Program-made: the position numbers and the translations under genes | NCBI RefSeq assembly: GCF_021390325.1 | Contig: NZ_JAJUWU010000004.1 | Span: 356,564 to 420,563 of the forward strand | DNA: 64,000 bases | Source of the DNA: Jiella avicenniae | Lineage (GTDB): Bacteria > Pseudomonadota > Alphaproteobacteria > Rhizobiales > Rhizobiaceae | Direction: 5' to 3' | Notes under the pieces: generated by a model | What the model was told of the DNA's origin: nothing | The model's database searches: none | Seen by the model: the letters and a program-made list of their open reading frames with translations, nothing else | Shown here: piece after piece, positions 48,102-58,134 of the stretch | Numbering within the stretch: position 1 is the first letter of the stretch | How the letters are laid out: every line of letters starts with the position of its first letter

Positions 48102-48832
48102 GGACGTGCCTCCGCTCGTGCGCCGGAGGCCGGATCGCGCTCCTTCAGGACGCTGGCGAGGAGCGCGAGCCCGCCGACGAGATAGCTCGCCCCGCCGACG
48201 ATCAGCATGACGACGCCGCCGAACTGCTGGTCGCCGAGCGGGGTGAAGCTCGCGGCGGGAGAGCAGAGTTCGGCGCAGGCATAGAGCGGGCGCGGGCTGA
48301 GGAGGAGGAGGGCGCCGAGCAGCGTCATGTGCATCGAGGTGACGAGCAGCGCCAGCGTTCCCGCGGCGCGGCCGCCGAGGCCGGCGGTGTCGCGGCCCTG
48401 CGCCGTGCCGATGGCGGCGATCCAGACGAACAGGCCGGCGACGAGAAAGGAGGCCTGTTCGACGAGGAAAAGGGCGAAGCCGGAGCGGGCGGCATCGTGC
48501 AGGGCCGGCGCGTGCCAGGTCCAGACGACGACGAATTCGACGAAGGAGGCGAGGATCGCCAGCGCCGGCGTCAGCCAGCCGAAGCGCCGCGGCCACAGCC
48601 GAACGAGGCCGATGGCGAGCAATGGCGCGGCCACTGCGACGATGCCCATGTGCATGACCATGTGGGCGGCGAAGGAGCCTTGCGCCCGCTGAGGCAACGG
48701 CCCGAACCAGACGGCGGCGAGGACCGTCAGTCCGAGCGCGAGGGGCCAGAGCGAAGGCGAGGAGCGTGCCAGCCGGACGCCGCGCGGGGCGGCGTTCGAC
48801 GTCGGCGTGAGGGGAAACCGTGAGGTGCTCAT
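48098..48832 (-). CDS. Cytochrome c oxidase assembly protein, CtaG (caa3) family
   Basis: A 244-residue polytopic membrane protein with about seven helices, matching the caa3_CtaG family that helps copper insertion into oxidase subunit I: FAAHMVMHMGIVAVAAPLLA, VVWTWHAPALHDAA, SMHMTLLGALLLL. The conserved Met/His residues (HMVMHM, WHAP, MHMT) are likely copper ligands. It is not related to soluble Cox11-type CtaG. Translationally coupled on both sides. Confidence 0.88.
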   Translation of the reverse strand: MSTSRFPLTPTSNAAPRGVRLARSSPSLWPLALGLTVLAAVWFGPLPQRAQGSFAAHMVMHMGIVAVAAPLLAIGLVRLWPRRFGWLTPALAILASFVEFVVVWTWHAPALHDAARSGFALFLVEQASFLVAGLFVWIAAIGTAQGRDTAGLGGRAAGTLALLVTSMHMTLLGALLLLSPRPLYACAELCSPAASFTPLGDQQFGGVVMLIVGGASYLVGGLALLASVLKERDPASGARAEARP

Positions 48833-49206
48833 CGGCAGTCCGCCATCAGCGCCACGGGCAGGGCCGTGTAGATCACCGCGATGAAGGACAGGCCGGCGAG
48901 GAGCACGGTGGAGAATTCCAGGAAACGCTCGCGGACGGCCGCCGTGTCCTCGTCATGGGGCATTCTGCCGCCATTGCCCCGCCATTCGCCGAGCGCCCGG
49001 GCAAAGATGAAGCCGATGCCGACGAGCGCGACGACCGTCAGTCCGCCGACGAAGATCCTGAACCCGCCGATGTCGGCGAAGACGTTTTCGTTCGGCGCGC
49101 ATCCATAGGCGACCGAGCCGTAGGAAAGCGCGAAATGCACGGCCCAGATCGTCGGTGCGGCGATCAGCGTCCAGAGGGTGTCGCGGGTCTTGTTGCCTGT
49201 CGCCAT
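48829..49206 (-). CDS. Hypothetical small membrane protein of the oxidase operon
   Basis: A 125-residue protein with three predicted helices (TLWTLIAAPTIWAVHFALSY, FRIFVGGLTVVALVGIGFIF, FSTVLLAGLSFIAVIYTALP) and a short hydrophilic loop. It starts 3 bases after the fused subunit I+III and overlaps ctaG by four bases, so it is a fixed part of the operon. I recognise no subunit IV signature; it could be an accessory oxidase subunit or assembly factor. Confidence 0.75.
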   Translation of the reverse strand: MATGNKTRDTLWTLIAAPTIWAVHFALSYGSVAYGCAPNENVFADIGGFRIFVGGLTVVALVGIGFIFARALGEWRGNGGRMPHDEDTAAVRERFLEFSTVLLAGLSFIAVIYTALPVALMADCR

Positions 49207-49209
49207 GGG

Positions 49210-51843
49210 TCAGACCGCCAGCGGGAAGAGCGCGATGGTCGCGACGGTGACGAGGGCCGTTCCGGCCATGAAATGCCAGTAGAGCGCGACGTTGACGATG
49301 TCGATGTCGTGGGTCGGCGTCATCCGGCCGGCGAGCGAACGGGCGAGACAATAGGCCAGCATCAGTGCGCCGGCGGCGCCGTGGCAGGCGGTCCAGATCG
49401 CCAGCACCCAGACCGTCGCCGGATAGACGTGGACCGTCGGGACGAGGCCGGTGACGTAGGGGCCCCAGAGGATCGCGGCGGAGGCCGCCAGCGAAAGCAG
49501 GGCGCCGGCGCCCATCAGCAGCCGCGCCGTGCCGAGCGAGGCCGCCTTGTTGGTGTTGCGGGCGAAGATCGCGGCCAGCCACGAGGCGGCGAACAGCGCC
49601 AGCGCGACCAGCGGCCAGGCGAGCCCCGGCCCGATCTCTTCGCCCGCCATCATCGGCGGCGGGAAAACGGGGCTGACGGTGAAGTAGAAGAAATAGCCGA
49701 AGACGAGGCTGACGAAGGCCGTCGCATCGCCGGTCATGGTGATGAACATCGCCCACCAGCCGACCGACTTCGGCCCGGAGGCGTAGAGCGGCAGCTTCAG
49801 GCCGAGACCGACGTCCTTCTCGTCCTTTTCCGGCTGAAGTGCCGTGCCGCGCCACAGCCAGACCAGGATCGCGCCGGTGGCGAGCACGGCCGTCGCCAGC
49901 GTCAGCGTCCACAGGTGGAAGGTCGCGAGGATGAAGACGGCGCCGAGGAAGATCGCCGCCCAGAATGTCATGAAGGTCGGCCCCGGCACCCGCAGGCACT
50001 GGACCGGCTCGGCGTCGAGCACGCTCGTCACCATGGTCTCGCGCTTCCCCTCCTCCGCGTCGGGCATGTAGAAACGGCCCATGTCGACGTCGGCCATCAG
50101 GTTCTTCTGCTCCCAGAGCGGGTAGCGCGAGGTGACGATCGGGACCGAGCGCACACCCCAGGCCTCGTCCGGAACCTCGGCGAGCCATTCGAGCGTGCCC
50201 GCATTCCAGGTGTTCCGGTCGGCATAGGGCTCGCCATTGCGCGGGCGCAGCACGTCCCAGACGACGGTGACGAAGCCGGCCGCGAAGACGAAGGCGCCGA
50301 CGGAGGAGACCAGATTGGGCAGGTCGAGACCGATGTCGGCCGGATAGGTCCAGACCCGGCGCGGCATGCCGACGAGGCCCGACCAGTGCATCGGCAGGAA
50401 AGCCGTGTTGAAGCCGACGAACATCAGCCAGAAGGCGATCTTGCCGAGCTTGTCCGACAGACGCCGCCCGCCCATCATCGGCCAGAAATAGTAGACGCCT
50501 GCGACGACCGGGAAGAGCATGCCGCCGATCAGCACGTAATGGAGATGGCCGACGACGAAATAGGTGTCGTGGGCCTGCCAGTCGAAGGGGGCGAGCGCCA
50601 CCATGACGCCGGTGAGACCGCCGATGACGAAGATCGCCAGCGCCCCGGAGACGAACAGCATCGGCACGGAATAGATCACCCTGCCGGCGAGGAGCGTTGC
50701 CACGAAGACGAAGATCTGCACCGCCGTCGGGATCGCCACGGCTTCCGAGGCGGCTGAGAAGAAGCCGAGCGAGATCGCCGGCAGGCCGGTCGCGAACATG
50801 TGGTGGACCCACAGGCCGAAGGACAAGAAGCCGGTGCCGACGGCGGCGAGCACGATGAAGGAATAGCCGACGATCGGCCGCCGGGCGAAGGTCGGCACGA
50901 TCATCGCCAGAAGCGCGATGGCCGGCAGGAAGACGATGTAGACCTCCGGATGGCCGAAGATCCAGAAGAGATGCTGCCACAGCATCGGGTCGCCGCCGCG
51001 TTCCGGATCGAAGAACGGCCAGTTGAACAGCCGCTCCAGCTCGAACAGGATGTCGCCGGCGATCAGCGGCGGGAAGGCGAAGAGGATCATCCCGGCGACG
51101 ACGAGGACGTACCAGGCATAGAGCGGCATCAGGTTGAGCCGCATGCCGGGCGGCCGGCATTTCAGCGTGCCGACGATGAGTTCGACCGCCGCCGCGATCG
51201 AGGCCACCTCGATGAAGGAGAGGCCCAGCAGCCAGATGTCGGCGCCGTAGCCCGGCGAGAAGCGCTCCTGGGTCGTCAGCGGCGGATACATGAACCAGCC
51301 GCCCTCGGGGGCCGCGCCGAAGAAGATCGAGCCGCAGACGAAGACGCCCCCGATCAGGAAGCACCAGTAGCCGAAGGCCGAGAGCCGCGGGAACGGCAGG
51401 TCGCGGGCGCCGAGCATCTGCGGCAGGAGGATGATCGCCACCGCCTCGAAGATCGGCACGGCGAAGAGGAACATCATCACCGTGCCGTGCAGCGTATAGA
51501 CCTGATTGTAGAAGCTGGCGGTGAGGAAGTCGTTGTCGGGCGCGGCGAGCTGCACCCGGATCATCAGGCCGAGGACGCCGGCAAACAGCATGAAGGCGAA
51601 GGAGGTGGCGGTGTACCAGAGGCCGACCTCGGTGTTGTTCACCGCCGACCAGTAGCGCCAGCCTTTCGGCTCGGCCCAGACATGGCGCAGCCGCGCCTCC
51701 TGGCCGGCGCGCACCTCGGGGTCCTCCTGGTTGCGGGTCGAGGCCGGCGGCACGTTGCCGAAGTTCAGCTCCGCCGGTACGTCATCATCATCTCTTTTGC
51801 CGGCCCAGCGCGTGGCGCTCCGATCGAGTGTCACGTCGCTCAT
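49210..51843 (-). CDS. ctaDE: Cytochrome c oxidase, fused subunits I and III
   Basis: An 877-residue fusion. Residues 1 to about 590 are subunit I (heme-copper oxidase) with the heme and CuB His ligands in HGTVMMF, WIFGHPEVYI, WVHHMFATG and FVVGHLHYVLIGG. The Glu in GHPEVY marks the type A1 proton channel. Residues from about 640 are subunit III (CtaE), seven-helix type. It takes electrons from cytochrome c and pumps protons. It overlaps subunit II by four bases. Fusion of I and III is known in caa3-like operons. Confidence 0.95.
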   Translation of the reverse strand: MSDVTLDRSATRWAGKRDDDDVPAELNFGNVPPASTRNQEDPEVRAGQEARLRHVWAEPKGWRYWSAVNNTEVGLWYTATSFAFMLFAGVLGLMIRVQLAAPDNDFLTASFYNQVYTLHGTVMMFLFAVPIFEAVAIILLPQMLGARDLPFPRLSAFGYWCFLIGGVFVCGSIFFGAAPEGGWFMYPPLTTQERFSPGYGADIWLLGLSFIEVASIAAAVELIVGTLKCRPPGMRLNLMPLYAWYVLVVAGMILFAFPPLIAGDILFELERLFNWPFFDPERGGDPMLWQHLFWIFGHPEVYIVFLPAIALLAMIVPTFARRPIVGYSFIVLAAVGTGFLSFGLWVHHMFATGLPAISLGFFSAASEAVAIPTAVQIFVFVATLLAGRVIYSVPMLFVSGALAIFVIGGLTGVMVALAPFDWQAHDTYFVVGHLHYVLIGGMLFPVVAGVYYFWPMMGGRRLSDKLGKIAFWLMFVGFNTAFLPMHWSGLVGMPRRVWTYPADIGLDLPNLVSSVGAFVFAAGFVTVVWDVLRPRNGEPYADRNTWNAGTLEWLAEVPDEAWGVRSVPIVTSRYPLWEQKNLMADVDMGRFYMPDAEEGKRETMVTSVLDAEPVQCLRVPGPTFMTFWAAIFLGAVFILATFHLWTLTLATAVLATGAILVWLWRGTALQPEKDEKDVGLGLKLPLYASGPKSVGWWAMFITMTGDATAFVSLVFGYFFYFTVSPVFPPPMMAGEEIGPGLAWPLVALALFAASWLAAIFARNTNKAASLGTARLLMGAGALLSLAASAAILWGPYVTGLVPTVHVYPATVWVLAIWTACHGAAGALMLAYCLARSLAGRMTPTHDIDIVNVALYWHFMAGTALVTVATIALFPLAV

Positions 51844-52970
51844 TGCAGCGTCTCCAGCCAGCCCGCGATGGCGGCGATCTCCTCCTCGGCCAGCATGCCG
51901 TAGCTCGGCATCTGGACGCCCGGTTTCACGCGGTGGGTGAAGCCGATGAACTCGGCGAGATTGTCGCGCGACATGGGAAGCGTCGCGGCGGCGATGGTGC
52001 GCCGGGAGGCGAGATGGGTGAGGTCCGGCCCGACCTCGCCCGCCGCCCCGGTGCCGCGAACCGCATGGCAGGCGTCGCAGCCGTTCTGCATGAAGGCGCG
52101 AAACCCGGCATTGCCGGTTTCGACCGAGGCCGGCGCGCCCTGGCGGGCGACATAGGCTTCGTATTCGTCCGCCGGCACCACGACCACCCGCAGCGCCATC
52201 TGGGCGTGGGCGTCGCCGCAGAACTCGGCGCAGACGCCGTTGTAGACGCCGGGCTTCGTCGGCTCCACGACGAGGCGGTTCACGCGCCCCGGAATGGCGT
52301 CCATCTTGCCGGCGATGGAGGGCACCCACAGCGAATGGATGACGTCCGGGCTGCCGAGCAGGAGTTCGGTCCGCTGTCCGGCCGGCAGCCAGATTTCGTT
52401 GGCGCTCGGCGTGCCGCCCTCGGGCAGCGTTTTGGAAACGCCGGGCTCGCCTTCGACGCCGTAGGCCACCCGCCACCAGAAGCGCTCGCCGGATACCGCG
52501 ATGGTCGGGCCGTTCGCCTCGGCCCGCATCGGCGGCATCATCTGCAGGCCCCAGACGAGCAGAGCCGTCAGGACCACCACCGGAAAGACGCAGCCGCCCC
52601 AGACGATCAGCCGCAAGCCGGCCGTCTCGCCATAGGCCTTCGGCCGGATGCGCGTCGCGAAGACCGACAGGCCGATGACGGCGAGCCAGATCAGGATCGC
52701 CCCGACGAGCATCACCCAGAACAGGGTGGCGACCGTCTCTGCCTCGGTCCCGGCCGGGTCGAGCGCCGATTGCGGGCTCGTGCAGCCTGCAAAGCCTGCG
52801 CAGACGAAGATCACCCAAAGGCGGATCGGGTCGGGATGTCCGACGGCGCAGGTTCGGAGACGGGACAGGATGGACGATCTTTCTGCGTGGCGATGGCGGG
52901 GGATGGGCCGCGCCGGAGCCGGGCGGCCTTTCGTTGCCTGAGCAATTATCGCCGCCGGCGCCCGTTGCAA
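51840..52970 (-). CDS. ctaC: Cytochrome c oxidase subunit II with C-terminal cytochrome c
   Basis: A 376-residue lipoprotein-like subunit. The signal segment (LWVIFVCAGFAGC, lipobox) is followed by two helices and the CuA domain with CAEFCGDAHAQM (about residue 246). A cytochrome c domain follows, with CDACH (about 295), making this the caa3 type. No ATG is available in frame; the TTG at 52970 is the only early option and the start is uncertain. First gene of the oxidase operon. Confidence 0.9.
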   Translation of the reverse strand: MQRAPAAIIAQATKGRPAPARPIPRHRHAERSSILSRLRTCAVGHPDPIRLWVIFVCAGFAGCTSPQSALDPAGTEAETVATLFWVMLVGAILIWLAVIGLSVFATRIRPKAYGETAGLRLIVWGGCVFPVVVLTALLVWGLQMMPPMRAEANGPTIAVSGERFWWRVAYGVEGEPGVSKTLPEGGTPSANEIWLPAGQRTELLLGSPDVIHSLWVPSIAGKMDAIPGRVNRLVVEPTKPGVYNGVCAEFCGDAHAQMALRVVVVPADEYEAYVARQGAPASVETGNAGFRAFMQNGCDACHAVRGTGAAGEVGPDLTHLASRRTIAAATLPMSRDNLAEFIGFTHRVKPGVQMPSYGMLAEEEIAAIAGWLETLQ

Positions 52971-53104
52971 GATGCCCGCCGCGAGGCCGCGACGGTTCCG
53001 GCCTGCGCCGACGTCGCACGTCCGTCGGGGAACTGCGGAACCGCCTGCCGCAGCGGAGGCGTCACCGGCCGCCGCAGCGACGCGTCCGTCCTCGCTGCGG
53101 CCGG

Positions 53105-54307
53105 TCAGGCGAGATCGGCGACGACCGCGTCCAGCACCAGCATGCCCGCCGGCGTCGCGCGGATCCGGTCCGGCCCGAGCCGCTCGATCATGCCGTGATG
53201 GGCGAGGTCGCGTTCGCTCGCCCGGTCGATGTCGCGGCCGGCGAGCTTGCGCCAGCGGGTGAGGTCGATCCCCTCGGTGAGGCGAAGGCCCATCAGCAGG
53301 AGTTCGTCGGCCTGTTCTTCGAGGCTCAGCGCCTCGTCGGTGGTCGCGCCGGAGTCCCAGCTTTCCACCATCTTCAGCCAGGTCTCAGGCAGCGGCTCGT
53401 TGGCGATGGCGTGGCGTTGGCCGTTCTCGCCCCTGAGGCGGCCATGGGCGCCGGGGCCGACGCCCGCATAGTAGCCGTAGCGCCAATAGGTGAGGTTGTG
53501 CCGCGATTCGGCGCCCGGCACGGCGTGATTGGAGATCTCGTAGGCCGGCAGGCCGCGCGCCGCGGTGATCGCCTGGGTCGCCTCGTAGAGTTCGGCCGAC
53601 AGTTCGCCGTCCGGCACCTTCAGCTTGCCGGCCTTGTGCAGCTCGAAGAAGGGCGTGCCCATCTCGATGGTGAGCTGGTAGAGCGACAGATGGTCGGCGG
53701 CGAGATCGATCGCCTGGTTCAGCTCCGCCTCCCAGGCTTCCACCGTCTGGTTGGGCCTTGCATAGATGAGGTCGAAGGAAAGCCGCGGAAAGATCTCGCG
53801 GGCGAGCCGGATCGCCTCCAGCGCAGCCGCAACGTCGTGCAGCCGGCCGAGCCGGCGAAGGTCCGGGTCGTTCAGCGCCTGGACGCCGAGCGAGACGCGG
53901 TTGACGCCCGCCGCGCGGTAGCCACGGAAGCGCGAGGCTTCGACGCTGGACGGGTTGGCCTCCAGCGTGATTTCGGCATCCGGGGCGATCGCCCAATTGG
54001 CCGCGATGGCGTCGAGGATCGCGCCGACGGTCTCGGGCGCCATCAGGGAGGGCGTGCCGCCGCCGAAGAAGATCGAGGTGACGAGTTCGCCTTTGGAGCG
54101 CCGCGCCGCCTCCTTCAACTCGCGCGTGAAAGCCGCGACGTAGCGGGGCTGGTCGACGGGCGAGCGGCGGACGTGGCTGTTGAAGTCGCAATAGGGGCAT
54201 TTGGCCGCGCAGAACGGCCAATGGACATAGACGCCGAAGCCCGGCGCAGCGGGCGTCTTGGCGAAGGGCAGGACGTCGGAGGTCCTGTGCGGCGCGATCA
54301 GGTTCAT
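53105..54307 (-). CDS. hemW: HemW, radical SAM heme chaperone
   Basis: A 400-residue HemN-like radical SAM protein. The cluster Cys are C33, C37 and C40 (CAAKCPYC), and FFGGGTPSLM binds SAM. It lacks features of coproporphyrinogen oxidase and fits HemW, which delivers heme to membrane targets. Its neighbours rdgB and rph are a typical alphaproteobacterial order. ATG at 54307 follows AAAGGGG. Confidence 0.93.
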   Translation of the reverse strand: MNLIAPHRTSDVLPFAKTPAAPGFGVYVHWPFCAAKCPYCDFNSHVRRSPVDQPRYVAAFTRELKEAARRSKGELVTSIFFGGGTPSLMAPETVGAILDAIAANWAIAPDAEITLEANPSSVEASRFRGYRAAGVNRVSLGVQALNDPDLRRLGRLHDVAAALEAIRLAREIFPRLSFDLIYARPNQTVEAWEAELNQAIDLAADHLSLYQLTIEMGTPFFELHKAGKLKVPDGELSAELYEATQAITAARGLPAYEISNHAVPGAESRHNLTYWRYGYYAGVGPGAHGRLRGENGQRHAIANEPLPETWLKMVESWDSGATTDEALSLEEQADELLLMGLRLTEGIDLTRWRKLAGRDIDRASERDLAHHGMIERLGPDRIRATPAGMLVLDAVVADLA

Positions 54308-54317
54308 GCGGCCCCTT

Positions 54318-54962
54318 TCATTCCACCCCGAGGGCGACCTTCGCGAATTTCTGGAAGGCCCGCGCCCGGTGCGACAGCGCCGTCTTCTGGCCGGGCTCCC
54401 AGGCATGCTTTTCCGCCGACATCATCTCGCCGAAGGTGCGGCTCTCGCCGTCCGGCAGGAAAATCGGGTCGTAGCCGAAGCCCTTGTCGCCGACCGGCGG
54501 CCAGACGATCGTCCCGTCCACCTCGCCGCGAAAGAAGATCGGCTCCTCGCCGGGCCGCGCGAGACAGAGGACGGCGACGAAGGTGGCGCGGCGCCTGTCC
54601 GGCGTCGTCGCGCCGGCGGCCTGCAGCTTCTCCTCGACGTTCCGCATCGCCATGGCGAAGTCGCGCGGCTCGCCGGCCCAGTCGGCCGAATAGACGCCAG
54701 GAGCGCCGTCGAGGGCCTCGATCGCCAGGCCGGAATCGTCGGAGAGGGATACGAGCCCCGTCGCCTTCATCGCCGCCAGCGCCTTGATCTCGGCATTTTC
54801 CTCGAAGGTCGTGCCGGTCTCTTCCGGCTCGTCGAGGCCCTTTTCGGCGGCCGAGGTGACCTCGAATCCGAAGGGCTCCATCAGTTCGCGGATCTCCCAG
54901 ATCTTGCCCTTGTTGTGACTGGCGACGAGGAGCGGCCCGTCCTCCGGGGTCAGAAGCGGCAT
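54318..54962 (-). CDS. rdgB: Non-canonical purine NTP pyrophosphatase (RdgB/HAM1)
   Basis: A 214-residue Ham1-like enzyme removing ITP/XTP and dITP from nucleotide pools. The NTP-binding motif is [13 protein letters not shown]; the Asp pair is in [14 protein letters not shown] and the late GFGYDPIFL is conserved. It starts on the rph stop codon (TGATG), showing coupling. Confidence 0.95.
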   Translation of the reverse strand: MPLLTPEDGPLLVASHNKGKIWEIRELMEPFGFEVTSAAEKGLDEPEETGTTFEENAEIKALAAMKATGLVSLSDDSGLAIEALDGAPGVYSADWAGEPRDFAMAMRNVEEKLQAAGATTPDRRRATFVAVLCLARPGEEPIFFRGEVDGTIVWPPVGDKGFGYDPIFLPDGESRTFGEMMSAEKHAWEPGQKTALSHRARAFQKFAKVALGVE

Positions 54963-55684
54963 CAGTGCTCTCCGAGAACCTGGCGCTGGGTCTCGACCAG
55001 CTCGCCGATGCCCTTGCGGGCGAGCTTCAGGAGGTTGAGGAACTCCTCTTCGGAGAACGGCGCGCCCTCGGCCGTGCCCTGGATCTCGACGATGCCGCCG
55101 GCGCCGGTCATGACGAAATTGGCGTCGGTCTCGGCGGTGGAATCCTCGGCATAGTCGAGATCGAGCACCGGCTCGTTCTTGTAGATGCCGCAGGACACCG
55201 CGGCGACGTGGCCGAGAAGGACGTCGTGGCGCTTCACCATGGAGCGCTCCTCCATCCATTTGAGGCATTCCGACAGGGCGACGAAACCGCCGGTGATCGC
55301 CGCGGTGCGGGTTCCGCCGTCGGCCTGGAGGACGTCGCAGTCGACGGTGATCTGGCGCTCGCCGAGCGCCTGCAGGTCGACGATCGAACGCAAGCTGCGG
55401 CCGATCAGCCGCTGGATCTCCTGGGTGCGGCCGGACTGCTTGCCCTGGGCCGCTTCGCGGCGCATGCGCTCGCCGGTCGCCCGCGGCAGCATGCCGTATT
55501 CCGCCGTCACCCAGCCCTTGCCGGAATTCTTCAGGAACGGCGGCACCCGCTCTTCGAGGCTCGCCATGCACAGGACCTCGGTGTTGCCGAAACGCACGAG
55601 GCAGGAGCCTTCCGCATGGCGCGAGACGCCGGTGTCCATCGAGACGTCGCGCATGGCGTCGTTGGGGCGTTTGGAAGGGCGCAT
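54962..55684 (-). CDS. rph: Ribonuclease PH
   Basis: A 240-residue phosphorolytic 3'-exoribonuclease trimming tRNA precursors. Motifs [28 protein letters not shown] and [20 protein letters not shown] are typical. ATG at 55684 gives the usual MRPSKR start; an upstream ATG at 55717 adds 11 non-conserved residues. Normally hrcA lies next to it; here two extra genes intervene. Confidence 0.95.
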   Translation of the reverse strand: MRPSKRPNDAMRDVSMDTGVSRHAEGSCLVRFGNTEVLCMASLEERVPPFLKNSGKGWVTAEYGMLPRATGERMRREAAQGKQSGRTQEIQRLIGRSLRSIVDLQALGERQITVDCDVLQADGGTRTAAITGGFVALSECLKWMEERSMVKRHDVLLGHVAAVSCGIYKNEPVLDLDYAEDSTAETDANFVMTGAGGIVEIQGTAEGAPFSEEEFLNLLKLARKGIGELVETQRQVLGEH

Positions 55685-55905
55685 GGCGGATGTCTCGCTT
55701 TTGCTTCGAATTGTCATGGTTAACGGAGTGTTATTGTGCCGGGCTTGTATCGGGAAAGGCTGAATCGCGCAAAGGTTTCGGGAGGCGATCTCGCCTTTCT
55801 TGCCGGGCGCGATGACGGGTTGCCGTCGGCGTGACTCGTCTTGCGGGCATTCGGCAAAGCGCCGTCGTGGATGGTGGGCTCTCGTCGCCGGGGGCGGTCC
55901 GGTTG

Positions 55906-56568
55906 ATGCCCGCTTTTCCCGCGCGTATGCTGGAAATCCGAACGCCGTCAGATGGGTTTCACGTGGCCGTTCCCGAGCAGGATTTTTTAACGGCGGACGA
56001 GTTCCTCGGGTGGATGTCCACCCAGCAGGAGCGGTTTGAACTCGTCGATGGCCGGATCTTCCGGATGATGACGGGTGCCAAACAGAGCCACAACGTCGTC
56101 ACGGCGAACATCGTCGCGACGCTGCTGCCACAGGCGAGAAGTGGCGGTTGCCGAACCACTTCGAGCGACACCGCCGTCAGAACCGGACCCGCCACAGTCC
56201 GCTATCCCGATGTCGTGGTCGATTGCGGGCCGAGCGATCCCGATGCGCTCGAAGCGTCGCCTCCGACGCTGGTCGTGGAAGTGGCGTCTCCCGAGACCTC
56301 GGCCATCGATGCGACCGACAAGCTCGACGAATACCGGGCGCATGGCGACCTCCGGCTCATTTTGTTCGTCGATCCCGACGTGATGTCCGTCAAGCTCTAC
56401 CGACGCGGCGGCGATGGCCGCTGGGACGTCGAGAGATATGGCGATCGCGCCATGGTCGTCGGGCTTCCCGAGATCGGTGCGTCGCTGGCGCTCGGCGACA
56501 TCTACGCGACGCTCGATCCATCGCCCCGACCACGGCTGCGGCTGGTGGAAGAGCCGAATTCCCGGTGA
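55906..56568 (+). CDS. Uma2-family putative restriction-like endonuclease
   Basis: A 220-residue protein of the Uma2/DUF820 family, a PD-(D/E)xK fold mostly of unknown substrate. The catalytic set is Asp in [11 protein letters not shown] and Glu in [16 protein letters not shown]; a Lys-type partner follows in DATDKLDEY. The opening [14 protein letters not shown] is the family start. ATG at 55906 is chosen; 55927 and a GTG at 55831 are alternatives. With the next gene it breaks the usual rph-hrcA neighbourhood, suggesting an insertion. Confidence 0.8.
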   Translation: MPAFPARMLEIRTPSDGFHVAVPEQDFLTADEFLGWMSTQQERFELVDGRIFRMMTGAKQSHNVVTANIVATLLPQARSGGCRTTSSDTAVRTGPATVRYPDVVVDCGPSDPDALEASPPTLVVEVASPETSAIDATDKLDEYRAHGDLRLILFVDPDVMSVKLYRRGGDGRWDVERYGDRAMVVGLPEIGASLALGDIYATLDPSPRPRLRLVEEPNSR

Positions 56569-56764
56569 CACGCTTCCGGGCGCGCGATCTGTCCCGGGCA
56601 GCTCTCCGGCTGGGCGGTGCGAGCCGTCGTCCTGCAAGGACGGCAAGCGACGAGCCGGTCGAAACCCTGTCGCCATCGCATCTTGCAGCGCAAAAGCCGC
56701 TTGCTCTCCGCGACGAGCCCACTACCCTCCGCGACAGTTCGGCGTAGAGAAGGACCATCTGCCC

Positions 56765-58012
56765 ATGACCGACGTGATCGTCCTCGGCGCCGGCATGGCA
56801 GGAGTGGGCGCCGCGCTGGCGCTGCAGGCGAGGGGGCACGACGTCGTCATCCTCGACCGGCAGCCGCAGTTTGCCGGCGAGACGAGCTACGGCAATGCCG
56901 GCATCATCCAGGCCGAGGCCGTCGAACCCTATGCCATGCCGACGGACATTCCCTCGCTGATCGCCATCGCGCTGAAGCGCACCAACGACGTCGAATGGAG
57001 CTTCGAGGCGGTCTCCTCGGAGGTCAGGAACCTCTTCAGCTATTTCCGTTATTCCCAGCCGAAGAACCTGCATCGCATCGCCGCCACCTACAGCGTCCTC
57101 ATCCGCCGCTCGCGGGAGGACCATGCGCTCTACATTCCCGATGCCGGGGCCGAGGCTCTGATCCGCAAGGACGGCTTCAACCAGGCCTGGCGCGACGAGG
57201 GCAAGCTCGCGATGGCCGTCGCCAAGGCCGAGCGGCTCAACCGCGAATACGGCGTCGGCTACGAGGCGCTGGACGCCGACGGCCTGATGGCTGCCGAACC
57301 CGCACTGAAGCCCGGCTTTGCCGGTGCCATCCACTGGACCGATTCCTGGTGCTGTTCGAGCCCCGGCGATCTCACCCGCGCCTATGGCGAACTCTTCCTG
57401 AAGCGCGGCGGCCGGCTCGTCGAGGGCGATGCCGACACGCTGACGCAGGAGGGCGCCGGCTGGCGCGTCGACAGTGCCGACGGGAAGATTTCGGGCAGAG
57501 ACGTCGTCGTCTGTCTCGGCGCCTGGTCGCCGAAGCTCCTGAAGCGGTTCGGCTACAAGATCCCGATGATCGAAAAGCGCGGCTATCACCAGCACTACCG
57601 CAACAACCCGCTCGACAAGCCGCTGATGGATGCCTCCGTCGGCGCGGTCTTCGTGCCGATGAAGCTCGGCATGCGGATCACCACCGGCGCCGAACTGACC
57701 GCCATGACCGCCACCCAGAAGCTGCGCCAGCTCGACGAGGCCGAGGCGGGAGCGCGCAAGGTGCTCGATTTCGGCGGGCCGGTCGAAAACCGGCCCTGGC
57801 ACGGCACGCGCCCCTGCATGCCCGACATGCTGCCCGTCGTCGGCAAGGCGCCGCGGCACGACGGCCTCTGGTTCGATTTCGGCCACGGGCACCAGGGTCT
57901 CACGTTGGGCCCGACCACCGGCGTGCTGATCGCCGAGATGATGGAAAAAGGGGCGACGGCCCGCCCTCGGGATCCGGTTCTCGACGCTCTCTCGCCGGCC
58001 CGCCTTTCGTGA
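56765..58012 (+). CDS. FAD-dependent D-amino-acid oxidoreductase (DadA-like)
   Basis: A 415-residue flavoprotein of the DAO superfamily. The FAD site begins VIVLGAGMAGVGAALAL; ETSYGNAGIIQAEAVEPYA resembles DadA. The C-terminal GLWFDFGHGHQGLTLGPTTG closes the flavin. It probably oxidises D-amino acids or another amine, passing electrons to the quinone pool. It lies in the extra segment between rph and hrcA. Substrate not determinable. Confidence 0.87.
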   Translation: MTDVIVLGAGMAGVGAALALQARGHDVVILDRQPQFAGETSYGNAGIIQAEAVEPYAMPTDIPSLIAIALKRTNDVEWSFEAVSSEVRNLFSYFRYSQPKNLHRIAATYSVLIRRSREDHALYIPDAGAEALIRKDGFNQAWRDEGKLAMAVAKAERLNREYGVGYEALDADGLMAAEPALKPGFAGAIHWTDSWCCSSPGDLTRAYGELFLKRGGRLVEGDADTLTQEGAGWRVDSADGKISGRDVVVCLGAWSPKLLKRFGYKIPMIEKRGYHQHYRNNPLDKPLMDASVGAVFVPMKLGMRITTGAELTAMTATQKLRQLDEAEAGARKVLDFGGPVENRPWHGTRPCMPDMLPVVGKAPRHDGLWFDFGHGHQGLTLGPTTGVLIAEMMEKGATARPRDPVLDALSPARLS

Positions 58013-58134
58013 GGCGAGAGCGGCGGCGCGCCTGCGCTCGGCCAGCTGCACCGCGCAGGGCGCCGCGCCCGGCTTTCATCCGCCGGGACGCGCACCTATA
58101 GTATGGGCATGCTTCACTCCGATTTCCGCATTTC

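Noticed and set aside
55906..56568. Uma2 gene as part of a restriction or Cas system
   Set aside because: No cas, methylase or repeat array is nearby; Uma2 proteins are mostly solitary and of unknown function.
58013..58134. CIRCE element before hrcA
   Set aside because: I looked for TTAGCACTC-N9-GAGTGCTAA-like arms and found none in this short gap.
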